Assembly (NCBI RefSeq): GCF_001922575.1
Contig: NZ_MRCI01000001.1
Coordinates: 186,001 to 250,000, forward strand
Direction of reading: 5' to 3'
DNA length: 64,000 nt
DNA from: Neptunomonas phycophila
Lineage (GTDB): Bacteria; Pseudomonadota; Gammaproteobacteria; Pseudomonadales; Balneatricaceae
Below, one piece after another: positions 9,129-18,307 of the stretch. Below the pieces are notes generated by a model that was given only the letters and a program-made list of their open reading frames with translations, did no database searches and had not been told where the DNA came from. Numbering within the stretch: the stretch's first letter is position 1; the number at the start of each line of letters is the position of its first letter. The position numbers and the translations under genes were made by a program.

Positions 9129-9596
9129 ATGTTAAACGAACAAGGAGCCACGGTGTTAGGTCATCTATCTCATATATTGCTTTATCTCCCCAATCCACCC
9201 AACTTGTCGAATGGAGACGACGCCGTGAGCATAATCCAAGCAAACGGTAACCATTGGCGAAAAATCCTTAGTATTTACGCCAAGCTGGTCGTTAAAGAGG
9301 GGCGGTGGCAGGACTACCGGGATGGTGACTTGCTGAGGGAGCAGGCGATCAGCTTTCATGACACACTCATATCGCCTAACACGGGCGAGTATTGCGTGCA
9401 TTGGGTGGCGGGTAAAGCAAGCTGGGAGCGCTTGGGGATTAGTTTAACTGGCTTTACGGCACTCGACGCTGAGGAGCGCGCTTGGTACAAAGGAAATATT
9501 TTACTGACACCCTACCCAGATTATCGTCAATTTCCTAATCGGCTGATAGAAGAGATCAGAGTGTGGCTAGCACACCCTGACCGGGCTGTCGGTTAA
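9129..9596 (+). CDS. conserved small protein of unknown function (possibly DUF6942)
   Basis: 155 residues from the ATG at 9129, which has AGGG just upstream; an ATG at 9102 is in frame but lacks a site. It has no signal peptide or membrane helix. Recognisable pieces are HILLYLPNPP, WRKILSIYAKLV, WVAGKASWERLG and LLTPYPDYRQFPNRLIEEIR. The last block looks like a signature of a small gammaproteobacterial family I recall as DUF6942, but I am not certain. The function is unknown. Its stop codon shares bases with the stop of the convergent antiporter gene. Confidence 0.6.
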   Translation: MLNEQGATVLGHLSHILLYLPNPPNLSNGDDAVSIIQANGNHWRKILSIYAKLVVKEGRWQDYRDGDLLREQAISFHDTLISPNTGEYCVHWVAGKASWERLGISLTGFTALDAEERAWYKGNILLTPYPDYRQFPNRLIEEIRVWLAHPDRAVG

Positions 9597-11428
9597 GCGC
9601 TTTGTTTTTCAGCAGGAGGCTCTGATTTTTTGGCCCCTTTGTCGATAGACATCACCGTCCAACCGGCTTTGATTACCGGAACTTTCTCAGACGATATAAT
9701 CCTAAGCCAGCCTTCAGGTGTAACTGCCATGAGCAAACTTCGCTGGGCCTGATGCTCGGTGCGCCAGCGCTCAAGCGTGTAATCGCTCGTAATCAACGTA
9801 GCCCGTATGCTGGCTCCCTGGCTAATCAGGCTTGATAGTTTCTGGAAGCTAAACTCATCTTCGCCAAAGCCGCTAGGCTGGAAGCGGCTTGATACTTGAT
9901 GGCGAGCGGAGCTTTTATTGCGAGGCGCCTCGGATTTAACGGAATAAACAAAGCGATCTTCAAACTCTTCTCTAAAGTGTAAGGCTGAGAGCATGTTGAT
10001 ATCACGTTGTGGCGTAATGGCTAATACTTGGCCGTAGCCCCCCAGTTCTAACTTTTGATTGACGCTGCTTGATAGCGGATTACCGTGCAAAGTATTAAGG
10101 CCAAGCATACGGGCCTCGCTAATATTCTCCCAACTTGGATCAATGAGAATTGAGGGGATATTCTGCTTCTTTAAAGCCTCGGCTAAGCAGCGAGCAATTT
10201 TATTAGCTCCCACAATAACAATGCCGCGAGATTCCGGTTCTGTGACGCCTAAGCGAAGTGCAACAAAGCGAGCGGTAGCACTCTGGAATACAACGGTGCC
10301 TATAATAACTGAGAAGGTTAATGCCGTGAGCGTGCTGGCCCCTTCATAGCCAATTTCCTCTAAGCGTAGAGCAAAAAGAGCCGAAACGGCAGCGGCTACA
10401 ATACCGCGAGGCCCTACCCATGCAATAAGCGCACGCTCTTGCCATTTTAGGTCGGTGCCTATACTGCATAAGAAAACAGAAATAGGGCGCACAACGAATT
10501 GGATAACAGCAAGTAATAAGAGTGCGGGTAAGCCAAGTGATAAAAGTTGATCTAAATCTAAACGAGCCGCAAGCAAAATAAACAGGCCGGAAATCAGTAA
10601 AACGGTCAGCTGTTCCTTAAAGGCTAGCACTTCTTCAAGATTGAGCCCCTTAACATTGGCTAACCATATGCCCATCACGGTCACCGCGAGCAAGCCTGAT
10701 TCGTGAGCAAGGTGATTGGATAGGGTAAAGGCCACCACCACTAATGCCAGCGTGCCAAAAGTATGCAAGTACTCTGGTAGCCAATGACGTTTCATAACAA
10801 AAGCGAGAATGACCGCCGCGCCAGCACCTAACAATGTCCCCACTAACGTGACTTCAAAGAATAGGATAATAGTTTGTGTAATTTGGCCATTAAATTGTTG
10901 GCTTGAAATTAGCCACTGATAGACCAGAACCGCCAACAGTGCGCCGACAGGATCGATCACGATACCTTCCCAGCGTAGCACGTTGGTAATTCGGCTGGTG
11001 GCTCGTAAAGTGCGAAGCATCGGCACAATAACGGTAGGGCCTGTTACTACAACGAGTGCGCCGAACAGGGCGGATAATTCCATGTTGAGATCAAAGATCA
11101 GATGTGTAGCCCATGAAATTAACACCCACGTGATTAAAGCCCCCCATGTCACTAAGCGCCGAACAATAGTGCTTATTTCTTTTGTTTGATCAAAGTGGAG
11201 CGTTAAGCTGCCTTCAAACAAAATAATGGCTACAGATAAAGAAACTAAGGGGAACAGCAAGCTACCAAAGAGCTCGTCCGGATCAAGCACGTGTGTAACG
11301 GGACCCAGCATGATTCCGGTAAGTAATAAAAACAGAATAGCGGGGAGCTTAAATCGCCATGCCACCCATTGGCACCCTAAGCTGAATAGGGCAATCAGTG
11401 CGAGTAATGAAGCGTCTGTTAATTCCAT
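9593..11428 (-). CDS. CPA1-type cation/proton antiporter with C-terminal TrkA-N-like domain
   Basis: 611 residues. About twelve hydrophobic helices fill residues 5-385. VVTGPTVIVPML (about 127-138), EGIVIDPVGA with Asp159, and WVGPRGIVAAA with Arg340 are the ion-site motifs of NhaP-type CPA1 exchangers. After residue 400 a soluble domain begins with GIVIVGANKIARCLAEAL, a nucleotide-binding TrkA-N/RCK-like fold, which probably gates transport. It would swap Na+ or K+ for protons at the inner membrane; ion choice cannot be told. It overlaps the convergent gene at 9129-9596 by four bases. Confidence 0.88.
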   Translation of the reverse strand: MELTDASLLALIALFSLGCQWVAWRFKLPAILFLLLTGIMLGPVTHVLDPDELFGSLLFPLVSLSVAIILFEGSLTLHFDQTKEISTIVRRLVTWGALITWVLISWATHLIFDLNMELSALFGALVVVTGPTVIVPMLRTLRATSRITNVLRWEGIVIDPVGALLAVLVYQWLISSQQFNGQITQTIILFFEVTLVGTLLGAGAAVILAFVMKRHWLPEYLHTFGTLALVVVAFTLSNHLAHESGLLAVTVMGIWLANVKGLNLEEVLAFKEQLTVLLISGLFILLAARLDLDQLLSLGLPALLLLAVIQFVVRPISVFLCSIGTDLKWQERALIAWVGPRGIVAAAVSALFALRLEEIGYEGASTLTALTFSVIIGTVVFQSATARFVALRLGVTEPESRGIVIVGANKIARCLAEALKKQNIPSILIDPSWENISEARMLGLNTLHGNPLSSSVNQKLELGGYGQVLAITPQRDINMLSALHFREEFEDRFVYSVKSEAPRNKSSARHQVSSRFQPSGFGEDEFSFQKLSSLISQGASIRATLITSDYTLERWRTEHQAQRSLLMAVTPEGWLRIISSEKVPVIKAGWTVMSIDKGAKKSEPPAEKQSA

Positions 11429-11534
11429 AGTGTCGTCCGTAGCTAGCCAAGAGTGAGAGCACTCTACTGTGAGTCTTATTAAAAATCAGCCTTTTCAGAT
11501 AAAGTGTCAAAATAAAAAAATATTTTAGTGAGTC

Positions 11535-11612
11535 TGTGACTTTCACTATCTCTGCCTAAGTCTAAGTGAATAAGAAGCCGGGAATTTTTCCGGAATCGTC
11601 TATGTGACTTTC
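11535..11612. repeat. direct repeat TGTGACTTTC in the leader region of the outer-membrane gene
   Basis: Copies lie at 11535-11544 and 11603-11612, each preceded by GTCT. Between them, at 11578-11593, is a small stem CCGGGA / TTCCGG-type inverted repeat. The second copy ends just before the ribosome site of the gene at 11629. A regulator site or leader structure is possible. Confidence 0.35.
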
Positions 11613-11628
11613 TTTAGGAGAAGGCAAA

Positions 11629-12795
11629 ATGAAAGTGAATAAACTGGCAAGCATCATCGCAACAATCTCTGTAGGTGGCAGTGTAGCAGCAGCGCAAGCT
11701 GAGCCAGTTACGCTGTTTGATTACACTGAGGCAACCTCTGCTTATGAAGATGCTTACATCAACGGCCAATTCAATGTTCAAGATGGTAACCAAGATCAGT
11801 CTAGCTACAATTTAGACCTTGATGTGGAATATGATCGGGTTTTTTCTTCGCCAGATCAAAATACAAAGATTGAGTTTGATGGCGAAACCTCGCGTGAGCG
11901 TGGGCCTAACGAAGGTGATAAGACAGACTCGTATTATCAAGCAACGGGCGCTGTAACTTCGGATCAGTATTTCCAACCAGGCAGCAATGCCGGTTTTTGG
12001 TACGGTAAGGGTGAAGTCGGCATTCAAAAAGATATGGAAGACCCTTACACCAAGCTGACCTTAGGTGTGGGTTACGGCCGAGTAGTTAATGCTACTCCTA
12101 TGGCTACAGCCATTCGTTTAGTAGAAGCATTACAAGAGCGCGGCATTTTGCAAACTACGCCATCTAAGGCGACTTACAATAAAGTGGCTAATGTTATTGC
12201 GCGTGAAGATGAGTACCGCAGCAAGTATGGCGCGGCTGACTACGAAATGACTTGGATACAGGACATTGAAAATGCCTTGGGTAGCGAGCTAACAACCAAA
12301 GGTGCTATTAAGTCGTATGATGTATTAACTAATGAGCGTATCTCTACACGTAAGCACGGTTGGTTAGTGCGTGCAGGTGTGGGGGCAATTATAAGTGATT
12401 ACGATGGCTCGGATAGTAAACCAGCGTTGGAATTAGGTGCAGAATATCATTACCCACTGAGTAACCGTACACAGTTCTCTAATGAAGCATTAATTACAAC
12501 AACGTTAGATGATGGCGACAATAGCTACCATGCAAGTAACGATATGTCGTTGACTTATGAAGTGAGTGATCGCGTGGACTGGGAAAACACATGGGGTATT
12601 GATTATGCCGCGTACGATAATGCCAATGATACAACGACGAATATTTTGAGCTCAACTTATCGTTATTACTTATCGAATGAACTGAGCTTTACAGTAACCG
12701 GACGTCTGACAAACGTAGAAGACGAAATCCGTAACAACGGAAACGATCGCGTAGATCGTGCTGTACTGATGGGATTAACTTACCGTTTGAAGTAG
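11629..12795 (+). CDS. predicted outer-membrane beta-barrel protein
   Basis: 388 residues with a strong ribosome site (TTAGGAGAAGG). A signal peptide ends near AAAQA-EPV. The rest is rich in alternating polar and hydrophobic strands with many aromatic and acidic residues, such as YNLDLDVEYDRVF, GWLVRAGVGAI and LSFTVTGRL. It ends VLMGLTYRLK, a strand-like C-terminus. This pattern fits a DUF481-like or other barrel of unknown function. An unusual central helical stretch (about residues 160-225) could be a plug or periplasmic insert. It is divergent from the antiporter gene and followed by a terminator. No function is claimed. Confidence 0.65.
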   Translation: MKVNKLASIIATISVGGSVAAAQAEPVTLFDYTEATSAYEDAYINGQFNVQDGNQDQSSYNLDLDVEYDRVFSSPDQNTKIEFDGETSRERGPNEGDKTDSYYQATGAVTSDQYFQPGSNAGFWYGKGEVGIQKDMEDPYTKLTLGVGYGRVVNATPMATAIRLVEALQERGILQTTPSKATYNKVANVIAREDEYRSKYGAADYEMTWIQDIENALGSELTTKGAIKSYDVLTNERISTRKHGWLVRAGVGAIISDYDGSDSKPALELGAEYHYPLSNRTQFSNEALITTTLDDGDNSYHASNDMSLTYEVSDRVDWENTWGIDYAAYDNANDTTTNILSSTYRYYLSNELSFTVTGRLTNVEDEIRNNGNDRVDRAVLMGLTYRLK

Positions 12796-12828
12796 TACAC
12801 GCCCCTAAACAGCTCATCTCCCCTGCAT

Positions 12829-12853
12829 AAGCCCCTCACTGAGGGGCTTTTTT
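12829..12853 (+). terminator. rho-independent terminator after the outer-membrane gene
   Basis: Stem AAGCCCCTC / GAGGGGCTT, loop ACT, then a run of T. Confidence 0.92.
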
Positions 12854-12898
12854 ATGGCTGGTCTGACAAGGGGGCTCGGATGATCAGTCGGCGCTGAC

Positions 12899-13729
12899 TT
12901 AATAAAGTGAAAGTACTTGTTTGATAAGATTTAAATGAGGGCTGCGTACAGGGTATACCGCATACATTGGGTGCTTTATAACAGGCGCCTCCTTCACGAC
13001 ATGCAACTGCTTTGTCTCTATTTCCTGCTCAATAGCCGATAAAGGTAGATAAGCACTACCCCCTAATGCTTGTAAGAAAGCGATGGCCATTTTAGCCGTC
13101 CCCAAGCGGGTATGCGGTTCAGCTATATCTGGAAAGAGCCGGCGGTGGGTCAGCATATGGGATAAGCCCCAATCGACCATCAAGTAGTGATCACCAAGGG
13201 CGTCATCTAAGGAAATGTTGGGTGTTGAGGCAACCAGCATCAACTCTAGGTCGCCGACTTGTTGGAGGGTAAGCACATCTAATTGCGCCGGTTCTAACAT
13301 GAAGGCAATATCCAGTACGCCATCTAACAACCGACGAGTCAGTACTTCAGGTGTATGTGATTCCGCGATTAAAGCAATCTCAGGGTGATGGCTACGAATT
13401 TGATGTAGCCAAGGCTGTAGCATTACATCCCATAACCTCAGGCTTCCCCCCAGTGATAATTGGGATTGAGCGCCGCCTGCTGTTACGTCTTGTCGGGCTT
13501 TACGCCAATTTGCCAAGAGTAATTCGGCATGGCGGACTAACCTATTACCTTCGGGCGTTAAGCGTATATCCCTTTTGTATCGGTCAAAGAGTTGAACATC
13601 AAGTTGTGTTTCTAGCAACTTGATGCGGGCACTGACGGCCGCTTGCGTTAGGTAAAGAGCTTCGGCGGCACGGCCAAAGTTGCGAAGACGCGCTACTTCA
13701 AGAAATGTTCTTAGTAATTCCAGATCCAT
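12899..13729 (-). CDS. LysR-type transcriptional regulator, HdfR-like
   Basis: 276 residues. The N-terminal winged helix-turn-helix (MDLELLRTFLEVARLRNFGR, then AAEALYLTQAAVSARI) is very close to enterobacterial HdfR. The C-terminal effector domain is shorter and more divergent. HdfR represses the flagellar master operon in E. coli; the target here is unknown. It is divergent from an ECF sigma gene across 120 bp of very AT-rich DNA, so regulation of that gene, of itself, or both is plausible. Confidence 0.85.
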   Translation of the reverse strand: MDLELLRTFLEVARLRNFGRAAEALYLTQAAVSARIKLLETQLDVQLFDRYKRDIRLTPEGNRLVRHAELLLANWRKARQDVTAGGAQSQLSLGGSLRLWDVMLQPWLHQIRSHHPEIALIAESHTPEVLTRRLLDGVLDIAFMLEPAQLDVLTLQQVGDLELMLVASTPNISLDDALGDHYLMVDWGLSHMLTHRRLFPDIAEPHTRLGTAKMAIAFLQALGGSAYLPLSAIEQEIETKQLHVVKEAPVIKHPMYAVYPVRSPHLNLIKQVLSLY

Positions 13730-13849
13730 GAGTCCGTACCTAACATTAATAATAAAATATTTTTTAAAAAAGAATAAAAATTTATAGTTATTTTTATTAT
13801 TAGTGATTATCTATATTTCCCCCTCCACAACAAGCCCGGAGGGTGAAAT

Positions 13850-14467
13850 ATGAAAAATAATGTACATCACAGCTCTGTGTTCGATTTGAATGATGAGCAA
13901 GTTGTTGAGTTAATTAAAGCGGGTCATGAACATTCAGAGACATTGTTTGGTGAGCTAGTGCGTCGTCATAAGGGAGCTTTGCTGAATCGTTGTCGCAATC
14001 GGTTAGGTAACTATGATGATGCAGAAGATGTTGTTCAGGAAACACTAGTGAGAGGCTATCGGGCATTAAGTCGTTTTAACGGTGATTCAAATTTCCGTAC
14101 ATGGTTAATCGCTATTGCCGATAACCAGTGTTACACGCTGACCAAGAAAGAGTCGCGATATACAGATTGCGACCATATAAATGAGCTAATCGAATTAGCC
14201 GAACTCAACCAAAAGTTAGAGGCGGAAGCGGCAGATGCAACGGACTATGTTCAGGACACTTTGACACGCTTGCCGGATGCTGTGCGCGATATTTTGCATC
14301 TACGCTTTCATGCTGAGTTACCCATCACCAGTATTAGCGAGCGGCTAGGTTTAAGTTTGAGTGCAACGAAAATGCGTTTGTATCGAGCTCAAGAAATGTT
14401 CGAAAAGCTGTATCCTGTAAAAGCAGCCTTTTTGAGTAACAACGCCACTCTGTCTATGGCGAGCTGA
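13850..14467 (+). CDS. ECF-type RNA polymerase sigma factor
   Basis: 205 residues. Region 2 covers about 33-90, with DDAEDVVQETLVRGYRAL and FRTWLIAIADNQC. Region 4 covers about 140-190, with LPDAVRDILHLRF and ITSISERLGLSLSATKMRL, the -35 recognition helix. The ribosome site GGAGGG is strong. No anti-sigma gene adjoins it, and the next gene is an unrelated deacylase 184 bp away. Control may therefore be transcriptional, for example by the divergent HdfR-like regulator, rather than by an anti-sigma factor. Confidence 0.88.
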   Translation: MKNNVHHSSVFDLNDEQVVELIKAGHEHSETLFGELVRRHKGALLNRCRNRLGNYDDAEDVVQETLVRGYRALSRFNGDSNFRTWLIAIADNQCYTLTKKESRYTDCDHINELIELAELNQKLEAEAADATDYVQDTLTRLPDAVRDILHLRFHAELPITSISERLGLSLSATKMRLYRAQEMFEKLYPVKAAFLSNNATLSMAS

Positions 14468-14651
14468 TAATTAGGTGAGGTTCTTGTGTTCAGTAAGGCA
14501 GACTAAAAATATAATGAATGATGCAAGCCGGTCACCAGTTAGAAAGGTAAAGGGATTGGCACGATACGGCGAGCTGCGTTTGTGAAAATAATGGGTTGGC
14601 AAATGTCTGCTGTTAAACCGACATGGACATTAGAAAAAGGATTATAAGGGC

Positions 14652-15677
14652 ATGCGTAAAAGCTTTGAAATAGCCGGTATTACTGTTGCTCCGGGAAGTC
14701 GAACAGTGGTTGACCTTCCGATGCCAAAGCAAAGTAATCATTCCAACATGAATATGCCTTTGCATGTGGTACATGGACGCCGCAATGGCCCTGTGTTGTT
14801 TATCAGTGCGGCCATTCATGGGGATGAGTTAAATGGAATTGAGGTCATACGACGTGTTTTAGCTCATAAGTCCATCGCGAAAATTGTTGGCACTTTAATC
14901 GCAATCCCTGTGGTGAACAGTTACGGATTAATACAGCAAAGTCGTTATTTGCCAGATCGCCGGGATTTAAATCGTTCATTCCCAGGGTCGCAGAAAGGCT
15001 CTTTGGCTGCTCGATTAGCTCATTTATTTGTAGAAGAGGTGGTGTCTAAGTGTACACACGGTATCGATTTGCATACTGGCGCAGTACATCGCAGTAACTT
15101 ACCTCAAATTCGTGCCGATTTAGATGACGATGAAACCCGCAAGCTTGCAGAGAGCTTTGGTGTACCTGTGTTGTTAAATGCTTCTTTAAGAGATGGTTCT
15201 TTGCGAGGCGCCTGTAAAGAATATGGCATTCCTGTTTTACTTTATGAGGCGGGCGAAGCGCTGCGTTATGATGAATCGTCTATCAGAGCTGGTGTTACCG
15301 GCGTGATGAACGTGATGCGCACACTGGGTATGCTCCCTGCTTCGCGGCGTAAAGGTCGTGCTTACGAACCTTATATAGCCCGCAAAAGTGTATGGGTTCG
15401 TGCCACTGAAAGCGGCATGATGCGCATGATAGTCTCGCAAGGTGAACATGTCGCTAAAGGCGAGTTGTTAGGTTATATCGACGATCCTTACAGTGGTGGG
15501 CAGCATGCGGTAAACGCAACACACGAAGGTGTTGTCATTGGTCGGTTAGAGTTGCCCATGGTGCATGAAGGTGATGCGGTTGTGCACATAGCCTGCTTTG
15601 AAGACAGTGTGAGTGATGTCGCTGATGAAGTGGAGTCGTTTCAGATAGACTATACCGAAGACCAAATTGGTGATTAA
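14652..15677 (+). CDS. succinylglutamate desuccinylase/aspartoacylase-family zinc hydrolase
   Basis: 341 residues of the AstE/AspA M14-like family (COG3608 type). Zinc ligands are visible as HGDE (His56, Glu59) and DLHTG (His141). PDRRDLNRSFPG is the family substrate loop, and LLYEAGE probably supplies the catalytic glutamate. The C-terminal part forms a beta domain like a biotinyl/lipoyl-like barrel. It should hydrolyse an N-acyl or amide bond on a small substrate, but which is unknown. It is not in an arginine succinyltransferase operon, so AstE function is unlikely. Confidence 0.82.
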   Translation: MRKSFEIAGITVAPGSRTVVDLPMPKQSNHSNMNMPLHVVHGRRNGPVLFISAAIHGDELNGIEVIRRVLAHKSIAKIVGTLIAIPVVNSYGLIQQSRYLPDRRDLNRSFPGSQKGSLAARLAHLFVEEVVSKCTHGIDLHTGAVHRSNLPQIRADLDDDETRKLAESFGVPVLLNASLRDGSLRGACKEYGIPVLLYEAGEALRYDESSIRAGVTGVMNVMRTLGMLPASRRKGRAYEPYIARKSVWVRATESGMMRMIVSQGEHVAKGELLGYIDDPYSGGQHAVNATHEGVVIGRLELPMVHEGDAVVHIACFEDSVSDVADEVESFQIDYTEDQIGD

Positions 15678-15688
15678 TACTCGCCCAT

Positions 15689-15717
15689 AAAAAAGCCCTC
15701 CAACTTAGGGAGGGCTT
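15689..15717 (-). terminator. terminator of glcB
   Basis: Stem AAGCCCTCC / GGAGGGCTT with a seven-base loop. On the minus strand it is followed by six T, placing it after glcB. It may also stop the convergent gene. Confidence 0.85.
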
Positions 15718-15752
15718 ATCAATCGTATTGACGCGTTCGCTAGTAAGGCGTT

Positions 15753-17930
15753 TTATTCGCCAAATTTAGCTTTAGCTTCGATACGGCGACGATGTAGGAC
15801 AGGCTCTGTGTAGCCGTTCGGCTGTTTAGTCCCTTCAAACACAAGCTCGCAAGCTGCTGCAAAGGCAACGCTACCGTCAAAATCAGTAGCCATGGCTCGG
15901 TATGTAGGGTCGTTTGCATTTTGAGCATCGACGACGCTTGCCATGCGTTTTAAGGTTTCCATCACTTGTGCTTCAGAGCAAATACCATGATGTAACCAAT
16001 TGGCAATATGCTGGCTAGAAATACGCAGTGTTGCACGGTCTTCCATTAATCCAACATTGTTAATGTCGGGCACTTTCGAGCAACCAATACCGCCATCAAC
16101 CCAACGAACTACGTAACCCAACAGGCCTTGCGCATTGTTATCCAGTTCTTGCTGAATCTCCTCGGCGCTCCAGTTAGGGTTGGACGCGACAGGAATTGTC
16201 AAAATGTCATCAAGGTTAGCACGAGGGCGTTCTTTGATCGTTTTTTGCAATTCGAAGACATCGATCTGGTGGTAGTGCATGGCATGCAAGGTTGCCGCTG
16301 TTGGGGATGGAACCCATGCTGTGTTAGCGCCGGATTTAGGATGTGCTACCTTGGCGGCCAGCATGTTGGTCATCTGGTCGGGAATGGCCCACATACCTTT
16401 ACCAATTTGAGCTTTGCCGCTCAAACCGCAATTAAGACCGTTATCAACATTCCAGTCTTCATAAGCACTGATCCATTTGGCGCCTTTCATATCACCTTTG
16501 CGGATCATAGGGCCTGCTTCCATGGAGGTATGGATCTCATCACCGGTGCGGTCTAGGAAGCCAGTGTTGATAAATACAACGCGTTCTTTAGCAGCGCGGA
16601 TGCACTCTTTTAAGTTCACGGTAGTGCGGCGTTCCTCGTCCATGATACCCATTTTTAGGGTAAAACGATCGAGCTGCAAGCCGTCTTCAACACGTGCAAA
16701 CAGTTCATTTGCGAAGGCGACTTCTTCTGGACCATGCATTTTCGGCTTAACGATATACATAGAGCCTGTTGTCGTGTTGCGGAATTTGCCCAAGCCTTTC
16801 ATGTCGTGAAGGGCGATCAACGTAGTCACCATGGCATCCATGATACCTTCGGGGACTTCGTTGCCTTCGCTGTCGATGATGGCGCTGTTTGTCATGAGGT
16901 GACCTACATTACGGACAAACATCAAGCTGCGGCCTTTGAGTACGACGTCGGAACCATCAATACCCGTATAAACACGGTCGGGATTCATCACTCGGGTAAA
17001 GGTTTTTCCGCCTTTAGAGACTTCTTCTGACAGATCTCCTTTCATCAGACCAAGCCAGTTGCGGTAGATGATTGTTTTATCGGCCGCATCAACAGCGGCA
17101 ACGGAGTCTTCGCAGTCCATGATGGTAGTTAATGCAGACTCCATCACAATGTCTTTCACGCCGGCGGCGTCATCTTTACCGATAAGGTGGCTACGATCGA
17201 TCTGCACTTCAAAGTGCAGTCCGTTGTTTTTAAATAAAATCCCTGTTGGGTTATCCGCCTCACCCGTGAAGCCTATTAGCTTTTCAGGATGCGCCAACGT
17301 GGTTTGAGAGCCATCACGTAAGCTAACGACCAAAGCGCCTTCTGCAATACTATAACCAGTTGAATCTTTATGTGATCCACTTGCTAGGGGAGCGGATTGA
17401 TCCAAGAAGTTACGGGCAAAAGCGATCGTTTTTGCGCCACGCACGGGGTTGTAGGTTTTGCCTGCTTCGGCTCCGCCATCGTTAGAGATAGCATCAGTCC
17501 CGTAAAGAGCATCGTATAAGCTACCCCAACGCGCATTAGCGGCGTTGAGAGCAAAGCGAGCATTCATCACAGGAACAACGAGCTGAGGACCGGCCATCGT
17601 TGCCATTTCAGGGTCAACATCGGTCGTCTCGGCTACAAAATCATCGCCTTCCGGCAGTAAATAGTCGATCTCGGTTAAAAAAGCTTTGTAAGCATTAAGA
17701 TCGAATGCCTGACCTTTACGGTCGAGGTGCCACTGATCAATTTGCGCCTGGATATGGTCGCGTTTGGCTAATAGCTCGCGGTTACGAGGTGCCAGATCGT
17801 GGATGATTGAATCCATTGCAGCCCAAAAAGTATCGGAAGATAAACCGGTTCCTGGGATGGCTTCATCAGTAATAAAATTATAAAGACCTTCAGCGACTTG
17901 TAGGCCGCCAGTCTGTACCCTTTGACTCAT
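15753..17930 (-). CDS. glcB: malate synthase G
   Basis: 725 residues, the usual size of the monomeric G isoform. Key motifs are [42 protein letters not shown] with GIMDEERRT, and [17 protein letters not shown]. It condenses glyoxylate and acetyl-CoA to malate in the cytoplasm for growth on two-carbon compounds or glycolate. No glycolate oxidase or isocitrate lyase gene is in the window. The ATG at 17930 gives the expected N-terminus. A terminator follows. Confidence 0.96.
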   Translation of the reverse strand: MSQRVQTGGLQVAEGLYNFITDEAIPGTGLSSDTFWAAMDSIIHDLAPRNRELLAKRDHIQAQIDQWHLDRKGQAFDLNAYKAFLTEIDYLLPEGDDFVAETTDVDPEMATMAGPQLVVPVMNARFALNAANARWGSLYDALYGTDAISNDGGAEAGKTYNPVRGAKTIAFARNFLDQSAPLASGSHKDSTGYSIAEGALVVSLRDGSQTTLAHPEKLIGFTGEADNPTGILFKNNGLHFEVQIDRSHLIGKDDAAGVKDIVMESALTTIMDCEDSVAAVDAADKTIIYRNWLGLMKGDLSEEVSKGGKTFTRVMNPDRVYTGIDGSDVVLKGRSLMFVRNVGHLMTNSAIIDSEGNEVPEGIMDAMVTTLIALHDMKGLGKFRNTTTGSMYIVKPKMHGPEEVAFANELFARVEDGLQLDRFTLKMGIMDEERRTTVNLKECIRAAKERVVFINTGFLDRTGDEIHTSMEAGPMIRKGDMKGAKWISAYEDWNVDNGLNCGLSGKAQIGKGMWAIPDQMTNMLAAKVAHPKSGANTAWVPSPTAATLHAMHYHQIDVFELQKTIKERPRANLDDILTIPVASNPNWSAEEIQQELDNNAQGLLGYVVRWVDGGIGCSKVPDINNVGLMEDRATLRISSQHIANWLHHGICSEAQVMETLKRMASVVDAQNANDPTYRAMATDFDGSVAFAAACELVFEGTKQPNGYTEPVLHRRRIEAKAKFGE

Positions 17931-18307
17931 AGTAGTAATGCCTCATTGTCATTGTTTCCAGCCCGGAGCGAGGCAACCATGACCGGTAGTTAATGTCGTG
18001 CACAGATATACGCCGTGATAGGCAAAGATTGTGCAATGCAAAAATACCCTAAATATGAACCATCTGTCCTCCCTGTCAAGCCTAAAGTATGAGGCGGATT
18101 AGCTAAAAGATGACACATGAGCTGGCACTAAAGGTGAAGGTTATCTACTAAAAATGCTGTGTGGACAGCCTGTAAGCAGATGTTTGTGAGGCGCTAAAGT
18201 CTTAAACCGCTTCGCAATAGTTACCGGCTCTCATACGAGCCGGTAACTGTGTTTTTTGAAATACAAGGGCGCCTTTTTTGCTCTTGCTTAATGAGGTCAT
18301 TAATAAA
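17931..18307. other. 377-bp gene-free stretch between glcB and the channel gene
   Basis: Both flanking genes read leftward, so it must hold the glcB promoter and the 3' end of the channel transcript. The only strong structure is the hairpin at 18219-18257, whose T run faces the plus strand. Short leftward frames reaching in from the channel gene look non-coding. No convincing promoter could be assigned. Confidence 0.5.
18219..18257 (+). terminator. hairpin with plus-strand T run in a minus-strand region
   Basis: A perfect 12-bp stem AGTTACCGGCTC / GAGCCGGTAACT with loop TCATAC is followed on the plus strand by TGTG then six T. It lies just past the 3' end of the minus-strand channel gene, where the minus side lacks a T run (CTATTGCG). 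It could end an unannotated plus-strand RNA or act as a factor-assisted 3' end for the channel gene. Confidence 0.5.

Noticed and set aside
11581..11600. GGAATTT and CGTCTA resembling a sigma-E-type promoter before the outer-membrane gene
   Set aside because: The spacing between the two elements is only about 11 bases, well short of the 16-17 needed.
14556..14575. TTGGCACG resembling a sigma-54 -24 element before the deacylase gene
   Set aside because: The expected GC of the -12 element is one base too close and the TTGC motif is absent, so spacing and sequence both fail.
16128..17307. Several plus-strand open frames opposite malate synthase G
   Set aside because: They mirror the codons of glcB, lack start signals and resemble no protein family.
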